The position numbers were made by a program, and so were the translations under genes. A DNA stretch of 64,000 nucleotides from the NCBI GenBank assembly GCA_033239005.1, contig BSQZ01000021.1, positions 9,071,516 through 9,135,515 of the forward strand, written 5' to 3'. Each line of letters begins with the position of its first letter. Within the stretch, counting starts at the first letter, position 1. This stretch comes from Lamellibrachia satsuma (Eukaryota > Annelida > Polychaeta > Sabellida > Siboglinidae). The notes under the pieces were generated by a model. That model had not been told where the DNA came from, did not search any database, and saw nothing but the letters and a program-made list of their open reading frames with translations. Below are positions 24,801 through 35,540 of this stretch, in pieces.

Positions 24801-27800
24801 TAGTACTATTACCATCCCTGGCTAGTGAGGATGTATGCCAGGGGTACTGTAGTACTACTACCACCCCTGGCTAGTGAGGATGTATGCCTGGGGTACTGTT
24901 GTACTACTACCATCCCTGGCTAGTGAGGATGTCTACCAGGGGAACTGTAGTACTATTACCATCCCTGGCTAGTGAGGATGTATGCCAGGGGTACTGTAGT
25001 ACTACTACCACCCCTGGCTAGTGAGGATGTATGCCTGGGGTACTGTAGTACTACTACCACCCCTGGCTAGTGAGGATGTATGCCTGGGGTACTGTAGTAC
25101 TACTACCACCCCTGGCTAGTGAGGATGTATGCCTGGGGTACTGTAGTACTACTACCACCCCTGGCTAGTGAGGATGTATGCCTGGGGTACTGTTGTACTA
25201 CTACCATCCCTGGCTAGTGAGGATGTCTACCAGGGGTACTGTAGTACTACTACCATCCCTGGCTAGTGAGGATGTCTACCAGGGTACTGTAGTACTACTA
25301 CAATTCCTGGCTAGTGAGGATGTCTACCAGGGGAACTGTAGTACTACTACCATCCCTGGCTAGTGAGGATGTATGCCTGGGGTACTGTAGTACTACTACC
25401 ACCCCTGGCTAGTGAGGATGTATGCCTGGGGTACTGTTGTACTACTACCATCCCTGGCTAGTGAGGATGTATGCCTGGGGTACTGTTATACTACTACCAT
25501 CCCTGGCTAGTGAGGATGTCTACCAGGGGTACTGTAGTACTACTACCATCCCTGGCTAGTGAGGATGTCTACCAGGGGTACTGTAGTACTACTACCATCC
25601 CTGGCTAGTGAGGATGTCTACCAGGGGAACTGTAGTACTACTACCATCCCTGGCTAGTGAGGATGTATGCCTGGGGTACTGTAGTACTATTACCATCCCT
25701 GGCTAGTGAGGATGTATGCCTGGGGTACTGTAGTACTACTACCATCCCTGGCTAGTGAGGATGTATGCCTGGGGTACTGTTGTACTACTACCACCCCTGG
25801 CTAGTGAGGATGTCTACCAGGGGAACTGTAGTACTACTACCATCCCTGGCTAGTGAGGATGTATGCCTGGGGTACTGTAGTACTACTACCACCCCTGGCT
25901 AGTGAGGATGTCTACCAGGGGAACTGTAGTACTACTACCACCCCTGGCTAGTGAGGATGTATGCCTGGGGTACTGTAGTACTACTACCACCCCTGGCTAG
26001 TGAGGATGTATGCCTGGGGAACTGTAGTACTACTACCATCCCTGGCTAGTGAGGATGTATGCCTGGGGTACTGTAGTACTATTACCATCCCTGGCTAGTG
26101 AGGATGTCTACCAGTGGAACTGTAGTACTACTACCACCCCTGGCTAGTGAGGATGTATGCCTGGGGTACTGTAGTACTACTACCACCCCTGGCTAGTGAG
26201 GATGTCTACCAGGGGAACTGTAGTACTACTACCACCCCTGGCTAGTGAGGATGTATGCCTGGGGTACTGTAGTACTACTACCACCCCTGGCTAGTGAGGA
26301 TGTATGCCTGGGGAACTGTAGTACTACTACCATCCCTGGCTAGTGAGGATGTATGCCTGGGGTACTGTAGTACTATTACCATCCCTGGCTAGTGAGGATG
26401 TCTACCAGTGGAACTGTAGTACTACTACCACCCCTGGCTAGTGAGGATGTATGCCTGGGGTACTGTAGTACTATTACCATCCCTGGCTAGTGAGAATGTC
26501 TACCAGGGGTACTGTAGTACTACTACCACCCCTGGCTAGCAAGGATGTCTGCCAGGGGTACTGTAGTACTACTACCACCCCTGGCTAGTGAGGATGTATG
26601 CCTGGGGTACTGTAGTACTATTACCATCCCTGGCTAGTGAGAATGTCTACCAGGGGTACTGTAGTACTACTACCACCCCTGGCTAGCAAGGATGTCTGCC
26701 AGGGGTACTGTAGTACTACTACCACCCCTGGCTAGTGAGGATGTCTACCAGGGGTACTGTAGTACTACTACCACCCCTGGCTAGTGAGGATGTCTGCCAG
26801 GAGTACTGTAGTACTACTACCACCCCTGGCTAGTGAGGATGTATGCCTGGGGTACTGTAGTACTACTACCACCCCTGGCTAGTGAGGATGTCTGCCAGGA
26901 GTACTGTAGTACTACTACCATCCCTGGCTAGTGAGGATGTATGCCTGGGGTACTGTAGTACTACTACCACCCCTGGCTAGTGAGGATGTATGCCTGGGGT
27001 ACTGTTGTACTACTACCATCCCTGGCTAGTGAGGATGTCTACCAGGGGAACTGTAGTACTACTACCACCCCTGGCTAGTGAGGATGTATGCCTGGGGTAC
27101 TGTTGTACTACTACCACCCCTGGCTAGTGAGGATGTATGCCTGGGGTACTGTTGTACTACTACCATCCCTGGCTAGTGAGGATGTATGCCTGGGGTACTG
27201 TAGTACTACTACCACCCCTGGCTAGTGAGGATGTATGCCTGGGGTACTGTTGTACTACTACCACCCCTGGCTAGTGAGGATGTTTTAATAAAATTATATC
27301 CCACCACATAAAGCATAAGTGATAATGTCAATATGACATCTACACCAATACCAATTATTTCCGATACAAACCATTATAACGTCCAATGCAAAAGGAAGCC
27401 ACAACAATTTTAATCAATTTACTGAGTGTTTCATCAGGCGACTGATTGGTCTGTGTCAAATTCCCATTTTACACGATATCTAATGGCAAATATACCACAG
27501 TAATGAAGACTAAAACACGAAGTATAACACTATTGATTTATATGAACTTTTATATAATATAATTAAAATGCTAGCTCTGTATGAGTTAACCAATGAGAAT
27601 CTCTGTTTATTCCCTATAAATTGGAGTTTCTTGCCCTAGAACTGTTTTCAAACACACTGACATTTTACAGCCAATCACTGCAGACAACGCACGTTGCTCT
27701 ACCTGCACATGTGGGGTTGGATTTTGTGTTTACCTGATTAGGTCAGTGGCTCTAGTTGCTGCACTTGTAATAATGAGTACCAGTGGCGACCCCTTGTGGT

Positions 27801-30800
27801 CCGTCACCGTCTTCATCATGTTTTCCCACGTTGGCGTGACAAGCCTAAAGTAGGCGGCCAACCCACAGTTCAGGCGGCTGCAGGCACAGAAATGATCGTC
27901 TGAAAAAAGGTATTCCCAAAACCTTTTTATTAGCTTTACTGTTTTAGGTGATCTGAACAAAATGGATGTGGGTGGGTGGGTGGGTGGGTGGGTGAAGGGT
28001 CCATCAGGATCACAAGAAGCCCGGGTGGGGGAGCCAAATGCTTTATAACATTTTGCGTGGAAATTTAGCGATTTTCACAAATGGCTCTCCATGCAAATTT
28101 ATCCACCAGCAAATATAATATAATATAAATCCATGATAATGTCTTCCCGCGAAATGTTCAAACACATTTTCAATGACAGTTTCCACAATACAGTGTATTT
28201 CACAATTCAGTGTGTTGTACAATACAGTGTATTTCACAATTCAGTGTGTTGTACAATACAGTGTATTTCACAATTCAGTGTGTTGTACAATACAGTATTT
28301 CACAATTCAGTGTGTTGTACAATACAATGTATTTCACAATTCAGTGTGTTGTACAATACAGTGTATTTCACAATTCAGTGTGTTGTACAATACAGTATTT
28401 CACAATTCAGTGTGTTGTACAATACAGTGTATTTCACAATACACTGTGTTGTACAATACAGTGTGTTGTACAATACAGTGTATTTCACAATTCATTTTGT
28501 TGTACAATACAGTATTTCACAATTCAGTGTGTTGTACAATACAGTATTTCACAATACAGTGTGTTGTACAATACAGTATTTCACAATACAGTGTGTTTCA
28601 CAATACAGTGTGTTTCACAATACACTGTGTTGCACAATACACTGTGTTGCACAATACACAGTATTTCACAATACACTGTGTTGCACAATACAGTGTGTTT
28701 CACATTACAGTGTTTCATAATACAGTATTTCACAATACAGTCTGTTGCACAATACAGTGTGTTTCACAATGCAGTGTTTCACAATACAGTGTGTTGCACA
28801 ATACAGTGTGTTTCACATTACAATGTTTCACAATATAGTGTGTTGCACAATATAGTGTGTTTCACAATACAGTGGTTCACAATACAGTATTTCATAATAT
28901 AGTGTGTTGCACAATACAGTGTTTCACAATACAGTGTTTCACACCACTTGTCTGAAGAAAGGCACTGTCTGTTTCTACTGCCCTACCTGATAGTTGAATC
29001 TCGTCAAACTCAACCGGTGATAACTTGTTGTGGAACTGTTTGTTGATGGCATCAATCAGCTGCTGAGACGAGGGCACCTCAGTCTTCTCCAGGGCGACTA
29101 CTTCACTGATCTTCTGTAAGATCATAACACAGTTGAAATTCATAAATAGGTGATAATTGTTAGTGTTATGATCAGTCAGTCAAATAATACTGATGCTTCA
29201 TTAAAACACATTTGAGTGTTCCAGAAGATAAATAAATTTCATTATATAACATGATGTTACGATAAAAACGATCACAGTTTGTACCTTCAAAGGTTTCCAA
29301 AAAATTTTACTTGTCAAATTATATTTTAAATTGGCTGATAAGCTTAACTTTTAAGTAAAATAAACTTTATTTGAAAAATAATTGCTTCAGTGGCTATCTA
29401 GTTGATTATTAGACTATTCATTGGGAAATACTGTATATTTTAATGAAGACAGGGGAAAAATTAAAGCTATTTTTAAAGTCACAAATATACTAGTGCCCTG
29501 CATTTGCCTATAGTTTGAGCCCAAGCTCGGCTCGCAATTAGCACAACCTAGAATTTAGGCCCAGGCCTGGCCCAACCCAGACTGTTAATGTTTGGCCCAG
29601 GCCTGGCTCGGCCCGCACATTTCAGGCCCAGGTCCTCCTTATACCTTATGGGGCCAATGGATCTATGCAAAAGGCTACATTCATGCAAAAAATATGCATC
29701 TCTAACATACGTATTCTGCATGTACTATGTAGTAGTAATATGTACTGTGTGTGCTGTGTATGCAGTAGTATTGTTTGAAATGTCTCTATTAAAAGAACGC
29801 ACATTTTTCAAATTATACAATTGGAAGTCCCATTGTTGAAAAGAGGTTAAACTACATTCCAATATATAAAGCACTGGTGTCAATCATAATTCCATGCAAG
29901 GTCTCAATTTGCAACTATGTAATACACACATTCCCACAGAGCTACTACAAAATAAAATGTTTCTGCATAACTGTGATTTATTATGTGTGTGCATTACTAA
30001 ACATATCAGTCAGGGTTGAAAAAAATAAATAAAAAATTAATGAGATTTTTTATTTGATTAAAAAAATCTGGTATATAAACATTTATATTTATAAACTCTT
30101 TCAAACGTGTTCTATTCACTCAGATTTGAGTACTTTGCTTATATAAAGACATTAGACAATGTCCACAAGGCCTCACCCCCTGTAATTGCATAATCTGTCT
30201 TGGAAAGGAAAGCATGCTGTGTGTATGTGGCTATGATAATTACTGTTTGCTGAGAGGGTGGATTAGCACCTGTCCAGGGCTCTGTGTACTCTAAGGGTCT
30301 CCAACCAGACTGCAAACTGGTACAATTGTAGTCCAGACTGTCTCACTTGAATCAACATACTGAATCAACTGTATCAACTAGCACAAGCTCTATAAGTGGA
30401 CTTTAACACAGGGCTTTGTGTGGCTTTTTCGGATAAGAAAACAAAGCAGGCCAAAAGATTTGAAAATCAAAATAAATTGATGGTCAAGAAGTTGAAGAGG
30501 CGGCCAACACTTATTTTCAAATCTTTTGGCCTGCTTTGTTTTCTCATCCGAAAAATTTTAAGTCTTTCTTTTGTTTTTCTAATGACTTAGTCATTTTAAG
30601 TAATGTTGCCAGTTCATTTTCTGGCTTACTTGCCAGCCACCCTGAAATAGTATGATTTTCTGAATCTGAATGCCTAAACGATAGCACAAAGCACCAAGTC
30701 TGAGCATGAAATTGGTGACCTGAATTTTTCTCCGTTACATTAAAACGTTTCATTTGTGCCCTCTTCGTCGTTGATGGCTCTGAACCAAATTATCCACCCA

Positions 30801-32081
30801 GTAAAATGTCAGCTGACTGTTTCTTTGTCACCTCCATGAAGCCAAGCATCATTGTTTCTAATGCATGTTTTTAACATTTGTGTCGGAGCAAGAACTTAGT
30901 GGGTTAAAGAGGACTGTTGTTGCAGCAATGTCTGATGGGGAAATTCTGGAAAAATGCCACAGTCTGGTTCTAGGAGCTCACTGGCATCTGTTGATCAGTC
31001 TCTGAATTTAGAAAGCATAGTCTGTTTATATTGGTCTACGTATTTCAACAGAAGTAATACAACAAATCAGTAATATGTGACTGATGATGGAACAACCTCT
31101 TGAACCCTCAAACAAATTTGAACAAAATGAAGTCACGTTCGACTTCTGACTACCTTTGGACAAATATGCATTCCACTGAGCTTGACAACCATTTTTCTGA
31201 TCTCCCCTGGGTCCTAAGACATCAGAAGCTGTTCGGACATACCTTGTAGGATGTGATTCTGAAGAATGCCAGTTTTAAAATTTCGCACTATTGTTTCGGC
31301 CAAGTGGCCTACCCAATTTGGTTTCTAAGTTTTTCTAAAATTCTCACAAAGTTGATTTATGTGAAAGAAAAATGTGCATTACAGTACAGGTAAATAAGCT
31401 CACTACTAGAGTCTTGTCTGTGTTTTGCCAAATCCTCATTAAACTTGTTGTTGAGACTAGAGTGATGAGACATGGTGGCAAACATCTTGTTAATCCTGGT
31501 CTTATATACACTTTCATGTTTCTCTTCGTCGTCCACCATGGAAATAACATTCTCTAACAATATAGAACTGTCCTCAATAACAACTGGAGAAAACCCTGCT
31601 GACAGTGACTGACCACCGTCAAGTGTCACCTGCTGACAGTGACCGACCACCATGAAGTGTCACCTGCTGACAGTGACTGACCACCATCAAGTGTCACCTG
31701 CTGACAGTGACTGACCACCGTCAAGTGTCACCTGCTGACAGTGACTGACCACCATGAAGTGTCACCTGCTGACAGTGACTGACCACTGTCAAGTGTCACC
31801 TGTAGCCCTAGTATTTTCTCAGAATCCTACCAAATCCCATCCATAGGTGAATCCCATCTATCACTGAATAATTGGTTCTGCTAATTGATATTTTCCTAGT
31901 ATTTGTGCTGCATGTAGAAAGTTGTAGGAAAGGAAAGTGGCGTTTGTGAACTTAATACAAACCGTTTTCTTTCTCTTCTTCTTTCTCTTCTTTGGTTGTT
32001 CTTTGTCTCCCGTCTCAGGGAATTTCCTCTTTCCTCCAGTGTCTTCCTCGCCAGGCCCATCGCTTTCTTCCACATCAATTT
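21900..32081 (-). CDS. CMSS1: CMSS1 homologue (N-terminal exon not found)
   Basis: CMSS1 (Cms1 small-subunit homologue) is a nucleolar protein with a degenerate helicase-like fold linked to ribosome production. Six minus-strand exons join with matching phases: 32081-31963, 29113-28987, 27899-27734, 23249-23186, 22609-22522 and 22072-21900 (TGA), giving 245 codons (human about 279 aa). Features in order are an acidic stretch (VEESDGPGEEDTGG), a basic cluster (QPKKRKKKRKK), ISEVVALEKTEVPSSQQL, LVLIITSAATRATDLIR, KIAKLFAKHIK, STVHIGVGTPNRIQALIES (GTP-x-RI motif) and YVLLDWTWRDVKLRRLID. The first exon (about 30 residues, MADDLGDxWWE in relatives) is missing; upstream sequence from 32.5 kb on is transposon-rich, so it may be displaced or lost. 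The last exon is 777 bp from the RPF2 stop, tail to tail. Confidence 0.92.
22824..22946. repeat. Inverted repeat in CMSS1 intron
   Basis: The arm at 22824-22848 (AACCTATGTGGATGTTTGAT plus GTAGA) and its reverse complement at 22922-22946 match at 24 of 25 positions, with a 73-bp spacer. Confidence 0.8.
23662..27283. repeat. 49-bp hairpin minisatellite, about 74 copies, CMSS1 intron
   Basis: The unit is CTACCAGGGGTACTGTAGTA, then CTACTACCACCCCTGGCTAG, then TGAGGATGT. Two main types alternate in blocks: CTACCAGGGG(T/A)ACTG and TATGCCTGGGGTACTG. CCAGGGG and CCCCTGG face each other around a ~20-nt loop, and GTACTGTAGTAC is itself near-palindromic, so every transcribed unit can form a stem-loop. 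The 3.6-kb array fills most of the intron between the exons at 27734 and 23249. A precursor-like pair (CCACCAGGGGCTTCTGACTACA) lies at 23290-23390. Confidence 0.97.
27968..27994. repeat. (GGGT)n microsatellite
   Basis: GGGT repeats about six to seven times, just upstream (in CMSS1 orientation) of the exon at 27899. Confidence 0.9.
28190..28945. repeat. Degenerate ~33-bp CACAATACAGTGT array, CMSS1 intron
   Basis: Short modules TTTCACAATACAGTGT and TTGTACAATTCAGTGT, later TTGCACAATACAGTG, repeat for about 750 bp up to the CMSS1 exon at 28987. The array has no stop codon in all three plus-strand frames for long stretches, so long plus-strand frames of about 200 codons here are repeat artefacts, not genes. 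Confidence 0.92.
30425..30555. repeat. 43-bp inverted repeat (near-perfect hairpin)
   Basis: The arm at 30425-30467 (TTTTTCGGATAAGAAAACAA, AGCAGGCCAAAAGATTTG, AAAAT) is repeated in reverse complement at 30513-30555 with one mismatch; the loop is 45 bp. It lies in the first known CMSS1 intron. Arm identity of 42/43 suggests a recent origin or ongoing correction. Confidence 0.95.
31040..31600 (-). pseudogene. Degenerate transposon-associated protein remnant
   Basis: Minus-strand frames read DEEKHESVYKTRINKMFATM and later ELIYLYCNAHFSF, then shattered pieces (RTASDVLGPRGDQKN-like at 31200-31240). The L-x-CNAHF motif followed by R-x-A-x-D-V-L-GPRGD occurs in a family of uncharacterised, transposon-linked proteins in cnidarians and fishes, as I recall. 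Stops and frameshifts are frequent, so this is a relic. It is intronic to CMSS1 and on the same strand. Confidence 0.35.
31594..31801. repeat. 34-bp minisatellite, 6 copies
   Basis: The unit is GCTGACAGTGACTGACCACC followed by RTCAAGTGTCACCT, with ATGAAG/GTCAAG variants. It lies in the CMSS1 intron, 160 bp from the exon at 31963. Confidence 0.93.
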
Positions 32082-32328
32082 CTGGAATTGGAACAGTTAT
32101 ATATGTGCTGCCAGGCCGTATTAATGTACTGTTTGTATGAGGAAAATGTATATTTCCACCTTTTCAACATTCATTTTGTGAGACTGCATAAGCCTTGGAT
32201 TTGAAGAATACCAATTCCTTTAAAAAATATACACACCTTTACCACCATATATTCTATATTGCATAACAATTTAAAGGAATTGGTATTCTTAATTTGTTTT
32301 ACATGTACTTTATTGCAGGACATGCGTG

Positions 32329-32332
<4 letters not shown>

Positions 32333-32391
<59 letters not shown>
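32333..32391. repeat. (TA)n microsatellite
   Basis: A TA run of about 59 bp, with a shorter AT-rich tail to 32412. Confidence 0.97.
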
Positions 32392-32393
<2 letters not shown>

Positions 32394-32559
32394 ATAATGT
32401 ATATTATATATATACCTGGTATATATGACTTTTGTCTGAAATAAACATTATTGTTATTAAGTTGTCATAACCCTAGTGAAATTTTTTTTAACTGGCTGTT
32501 ATTGGCTGCGCAGCTGTGGCGCATGTGCATTGTGGTTTTCTTTGTCTGGCCCTTTAAAC

Positions 32560-32828
32560 ATGGCGCTCGAGCTAGCGAGGTTGATTAATTGCGATGTGGT
32601 GGATTCCGATACAGAAAAGATCGATGACTTGTTGGAGAAGTACGTGTGTGGCAACGGTGACAAACCAGATTCAGATTCGGACGTTTGTAACAGCAGTTCA
32701 TCCGACGAGGATGACCATTTTGATGATCGAAGAAATTACTTCGACGATGCAATGGAAGTGGCTGGCAAGTCTGAGGACATAATTTTTGATGCGGTGGACG
32801 AAGAACTGGCCAAAGTTACCAGTTTCAG
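32560..32828 (+). CDS. Acidic first exon of a DUF7869-type gene
   Basis: The ATG at 32560 opens 89 codons plus two bases and ends at a strong donor (TTTCAG|GTATGT). The peptide starts MALELARLINCDVVDSDTEK and is very acidic (SDSDVCNSSSSDEDDHFDD; EELAKVTSFR at the end). It is laid out like the open stretch at 63129-63358: I-D-x-L-[IL]-E-[KE]-Y, then D-x-AM-[ED]-V, then D-EL near the end. That second copy is followed by a DUF7869-type exon starting in phase 2 at 63717. This exon also ends in phase 2, so it fits that gene type. It does not fit the piggyBac exon at 36225, which needs phase 0. Function unknown. Confidence 0.55.
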
Positions 32829-33285
32829 GTATGTACATCTACAACTGTTCTGTGCGCTATCAAAGTTTCTATACAATGTAAAATTATTATATGAATGTCG
32901 GCTCACTGTCTGTGGATCGTTTTATTTACACGAACAATGGCACAGGCTATTGTCGTGAATGATTGTGTTTGTATGAGTGCATGACATGACTACTTATATC
33001 GTTACTATAACCAAGGCTAGTAGGCTATGCTGACATATGTGACCCGTGACAACAAAATCAGTCAGAAGTCGCAAATAGAGATTATTGGCTATATAATGAC
33101 ATAGGTCAAAATTTATATTTTTCATGTTTACGCATTTTCGAGCATTAAAATGTATTATCTTTGATTGCATCTAAGTCTATGCGTGATAAAATAACATTAA
33201 TAAGCTCTACATGAGCAATTTGTAAATGGTAGTCACTTGAAAAGGGGATTTAACCCATTCAGTATATATCCTCCTGGCTCCACAT

Positions 33286-33861
33286 GTCCCCGTACGGGGA
33301 CTTGCAGTTTAAAATTGTTATCTTTGTAAATATTTACTTCTAAGTTTTAAAACCTGTTGTCCCTGTGAAGGGACACACACGTGCTGCCTCCTGGTGACTG
33401 CTTATGCAATTGGAAAATGATATCTATTTATATGACCTACTCCAAAATGGCCGACTCCAGTTCAAGCAGAGCACGTGTACCCCGACAAGTTATGTTGCCT
33501 CAACAATCTAATTTATATTTATTTAATTAAATTGTTGATCTACTACATTTACCATATCATGCTTGTGTTCAAATTAATGTAACCAGAATTAGCTGATTGC
33601 TTAAATTAACTGAATGAACGACCTTGTAATGTATATGTCCCTCTACGTGGACACTGGGTCTGAATCACTCAAATGTGGTGCAGCAAAGGGTGAGCGATAA
33701 TAAGAGCATTTTCGTAACACTTAGGCACGGAGTCTTGTTTATGTAAACAACGTCAAATGGGCTGCAGCAAGGCATTTTAGTGTGTTATTAAAGCACTTTT
33801 CAGTTGACTGTTATACTTGTGTTTTTTTAATGGCCGAGACCCGATGTCCCCGTATGGGGAC
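33286..33861. promoter_or_regulatory. Four 16-bp palindromes in the left end of piggyBac B
   Basis: GTCCCCGTACGGGGAC (33286-33301, perfect), GTCCCTGTGAAGGGAC (33359-33374), GTCCCTCTACGTGGAC (33637-33652) and GTCCCCGTATGGGGAC (33846-33861) share GTCCC-N6-GGGAC symmetry. They sit between the terminus and the transposase start. Subterminal repeats bound by transposase are known in piggyBac elements, so these are candidate binding sites; they could instead be operators for autoregulation. Confidence 0.6.
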
Positions 33862-34230
33862 ACTCCATAACTGACCAATCACGAGAGAGAAAAATAAATA
33901 AAAATTACTTTCCATATTATAGCTAATCAAGTAACATATGTTCAAAATTTGAACCATTTCTGAAACTTTTTTATTGCTGGGGTTCCAAGAGGATATACGT
34001 ATTGTATTTAAATGCCGTTGCGACCCACGTACGTAAATATACGTACTCCAAGTTCCATTCATAAATACGGTCCAATCAGCGCATTAGTAGGCTTTGTTGT
34101 GACGTTATCAGAAAGAGCATGCGCAGTATCGTAATGTCGGCCATCTTTTCTCAATGTTTTCAATTGAGATAGTAAAAGTGAATTTTCCGCATCGATCGTC
34201 GTAATTTTTCGAGGTTGCCGAAAAACAAAA

Positions 34231-35540
34231 ATGGCTGGATCGAGTGGTGCTGGTGATGCATCTTTCGACGTGTCATTTGAGACGGACAGTGACGAAGAAT
34301 TCGGCGGGTTTTACGCAAGAGACGTAGAGTTAGTGGAAGAACGAATTCCAGATCGTCCTTGCGAATTTGGTCGAGAAAGCGACGACGAAATTGACGTCTC
34401 CGACTTTGAAAATAACGACATCTCCAGCTCCGACGATGACACGGTCATACTTGACCCGGACGATGTGCCTGTTTTGCCGCAAGAACGCCAGTGGACTGAA
34501 CATCTTGTTGATCCTCCAGACATCGCATTCGTAGATGCAGCCAACGTGGGTGTCAACAACGCTGAACAGTGCTGTGACATGACGGCAGAACAACTCTTCG
34601 GCCTGTACTTCACTGACCATTTGTTTCGACTGATAGTTGGTGAAACGAACAGGTATGCCGACCAGTGTATGAAAAAGGCGCCCAAGAAGGGAAGGAAACA
34701 CACAGGAGTGAGGTGACAATCCCTGAACTGAAGACTTGGCTGGGACTGTTGCTGGCGATGGGGATTGTCCAGAAGAAGGGACGTTTGGGAGAATACTGGT
34801 CGACCCACTGGCTGACCCAGACCCCTGGCTTCAATGACATCTTCGACAACTACTATACGAGTGTCGAGCTGATGACAAAGCTTGAGGATAAGAACACTTT
34901 GAGTTGTGGGACTGTGAACTCCAACCGTGTTGGACTGCCCAAGGACACGAAGAAGACGTGTCCTGCAGTGAAGAAGCTGAAGCGGGGCAAAAGTTTGAAA
35001 GGACGAATGCTGGCCGTCACGTAGAAGGACACTCGGGTCGTCAACCTGTTGTGCAATGTGCCTGGTTGCCTGGATGACGCAGCTGTGCAGAGACGTGACA
35101 AGAAGCATGGTGGAGCGGAAATCACTGTCAGTAGGCCACGAGCAATCGAGCTGTACAACACGTTCATGGGAGGTGTCGATCTGTCCGATCAACGAGTGTC
35201 ATCATATCGCCGCCACATGAAATCGTTTACCTGGTACCTCCAGGTGTTCTTTCATCTTGTGCAGCTGTGTGGTGTACAAGCCTTCCTCCTGCACAGAGAG
35301 CTGGACCCTGCGAGGAACAAGGCCCAGCTCAAGTTCTTTGTTGCGCTGATTGACGGGCTGGTTGCTGGACGCACATTCACGCAGAAACGTCATACACCGA
35401 GTGCGCTGCCATCTGCTGATGTATGCTTCAACAGGACACTTGAGCCGTTCACACAAAGAGAGTGGACACTCTCTACGCCTGCGGTGTGTGCAAAGTGCGG
35501 ATGTGTCCTGTTCCGTGCTTTCACCGCTACCACTACATGA
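34231..35540 (+). pseudogene. piggyBac transposase, internally deleted (element B)
   Basis: The ATG at 34231 begins an acidic N-terminus (SFDVSFETDSDEEFGGF), then LFGLYFTDHLFRLIVGETNRYADQ, the usual start of the piggyBac core. A frameshift near 34715 leads to VTIPELKTWLGLLLAMGI and TPGFNDIF, which is joined directly to DNYYTSVELMTK. The segment between, including the first catalytic Asp, is deleted (about 150 residues in relatives). After LSCGTVNSNRVGLPKDTKK comes a TAG at 35022, then NTFMGGVDLSDQRVSSY (the block holding a catalytic Asp) and a C-terminal CAKCGCV fragment of the zinc-binding tail. It cannot encode an active enzyme: one stop, one frameshift and one internal deletion. Confidence 0.85.

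Noticed and set aside
15022..27283. CRISPR-like direct repeats
   Set aside because: Units are contiguous without unique spacers; the setting is eukaryotic introns.
28133..28902. Overlapping plus-strand frames of about 200-230 codons
   Set aside because: They are open only because the CACAATACAGTGT tandem array lacks stops in all three plus frames. Peptides are periodic (YNTVFHNS-like) and the region is intronic to CMSS1.
34311..35192. Minus-strand 293-codon frame
   Set aside because: It lies opposite the piggyBac B transposase; the plus strand carries the recognisable motifs.
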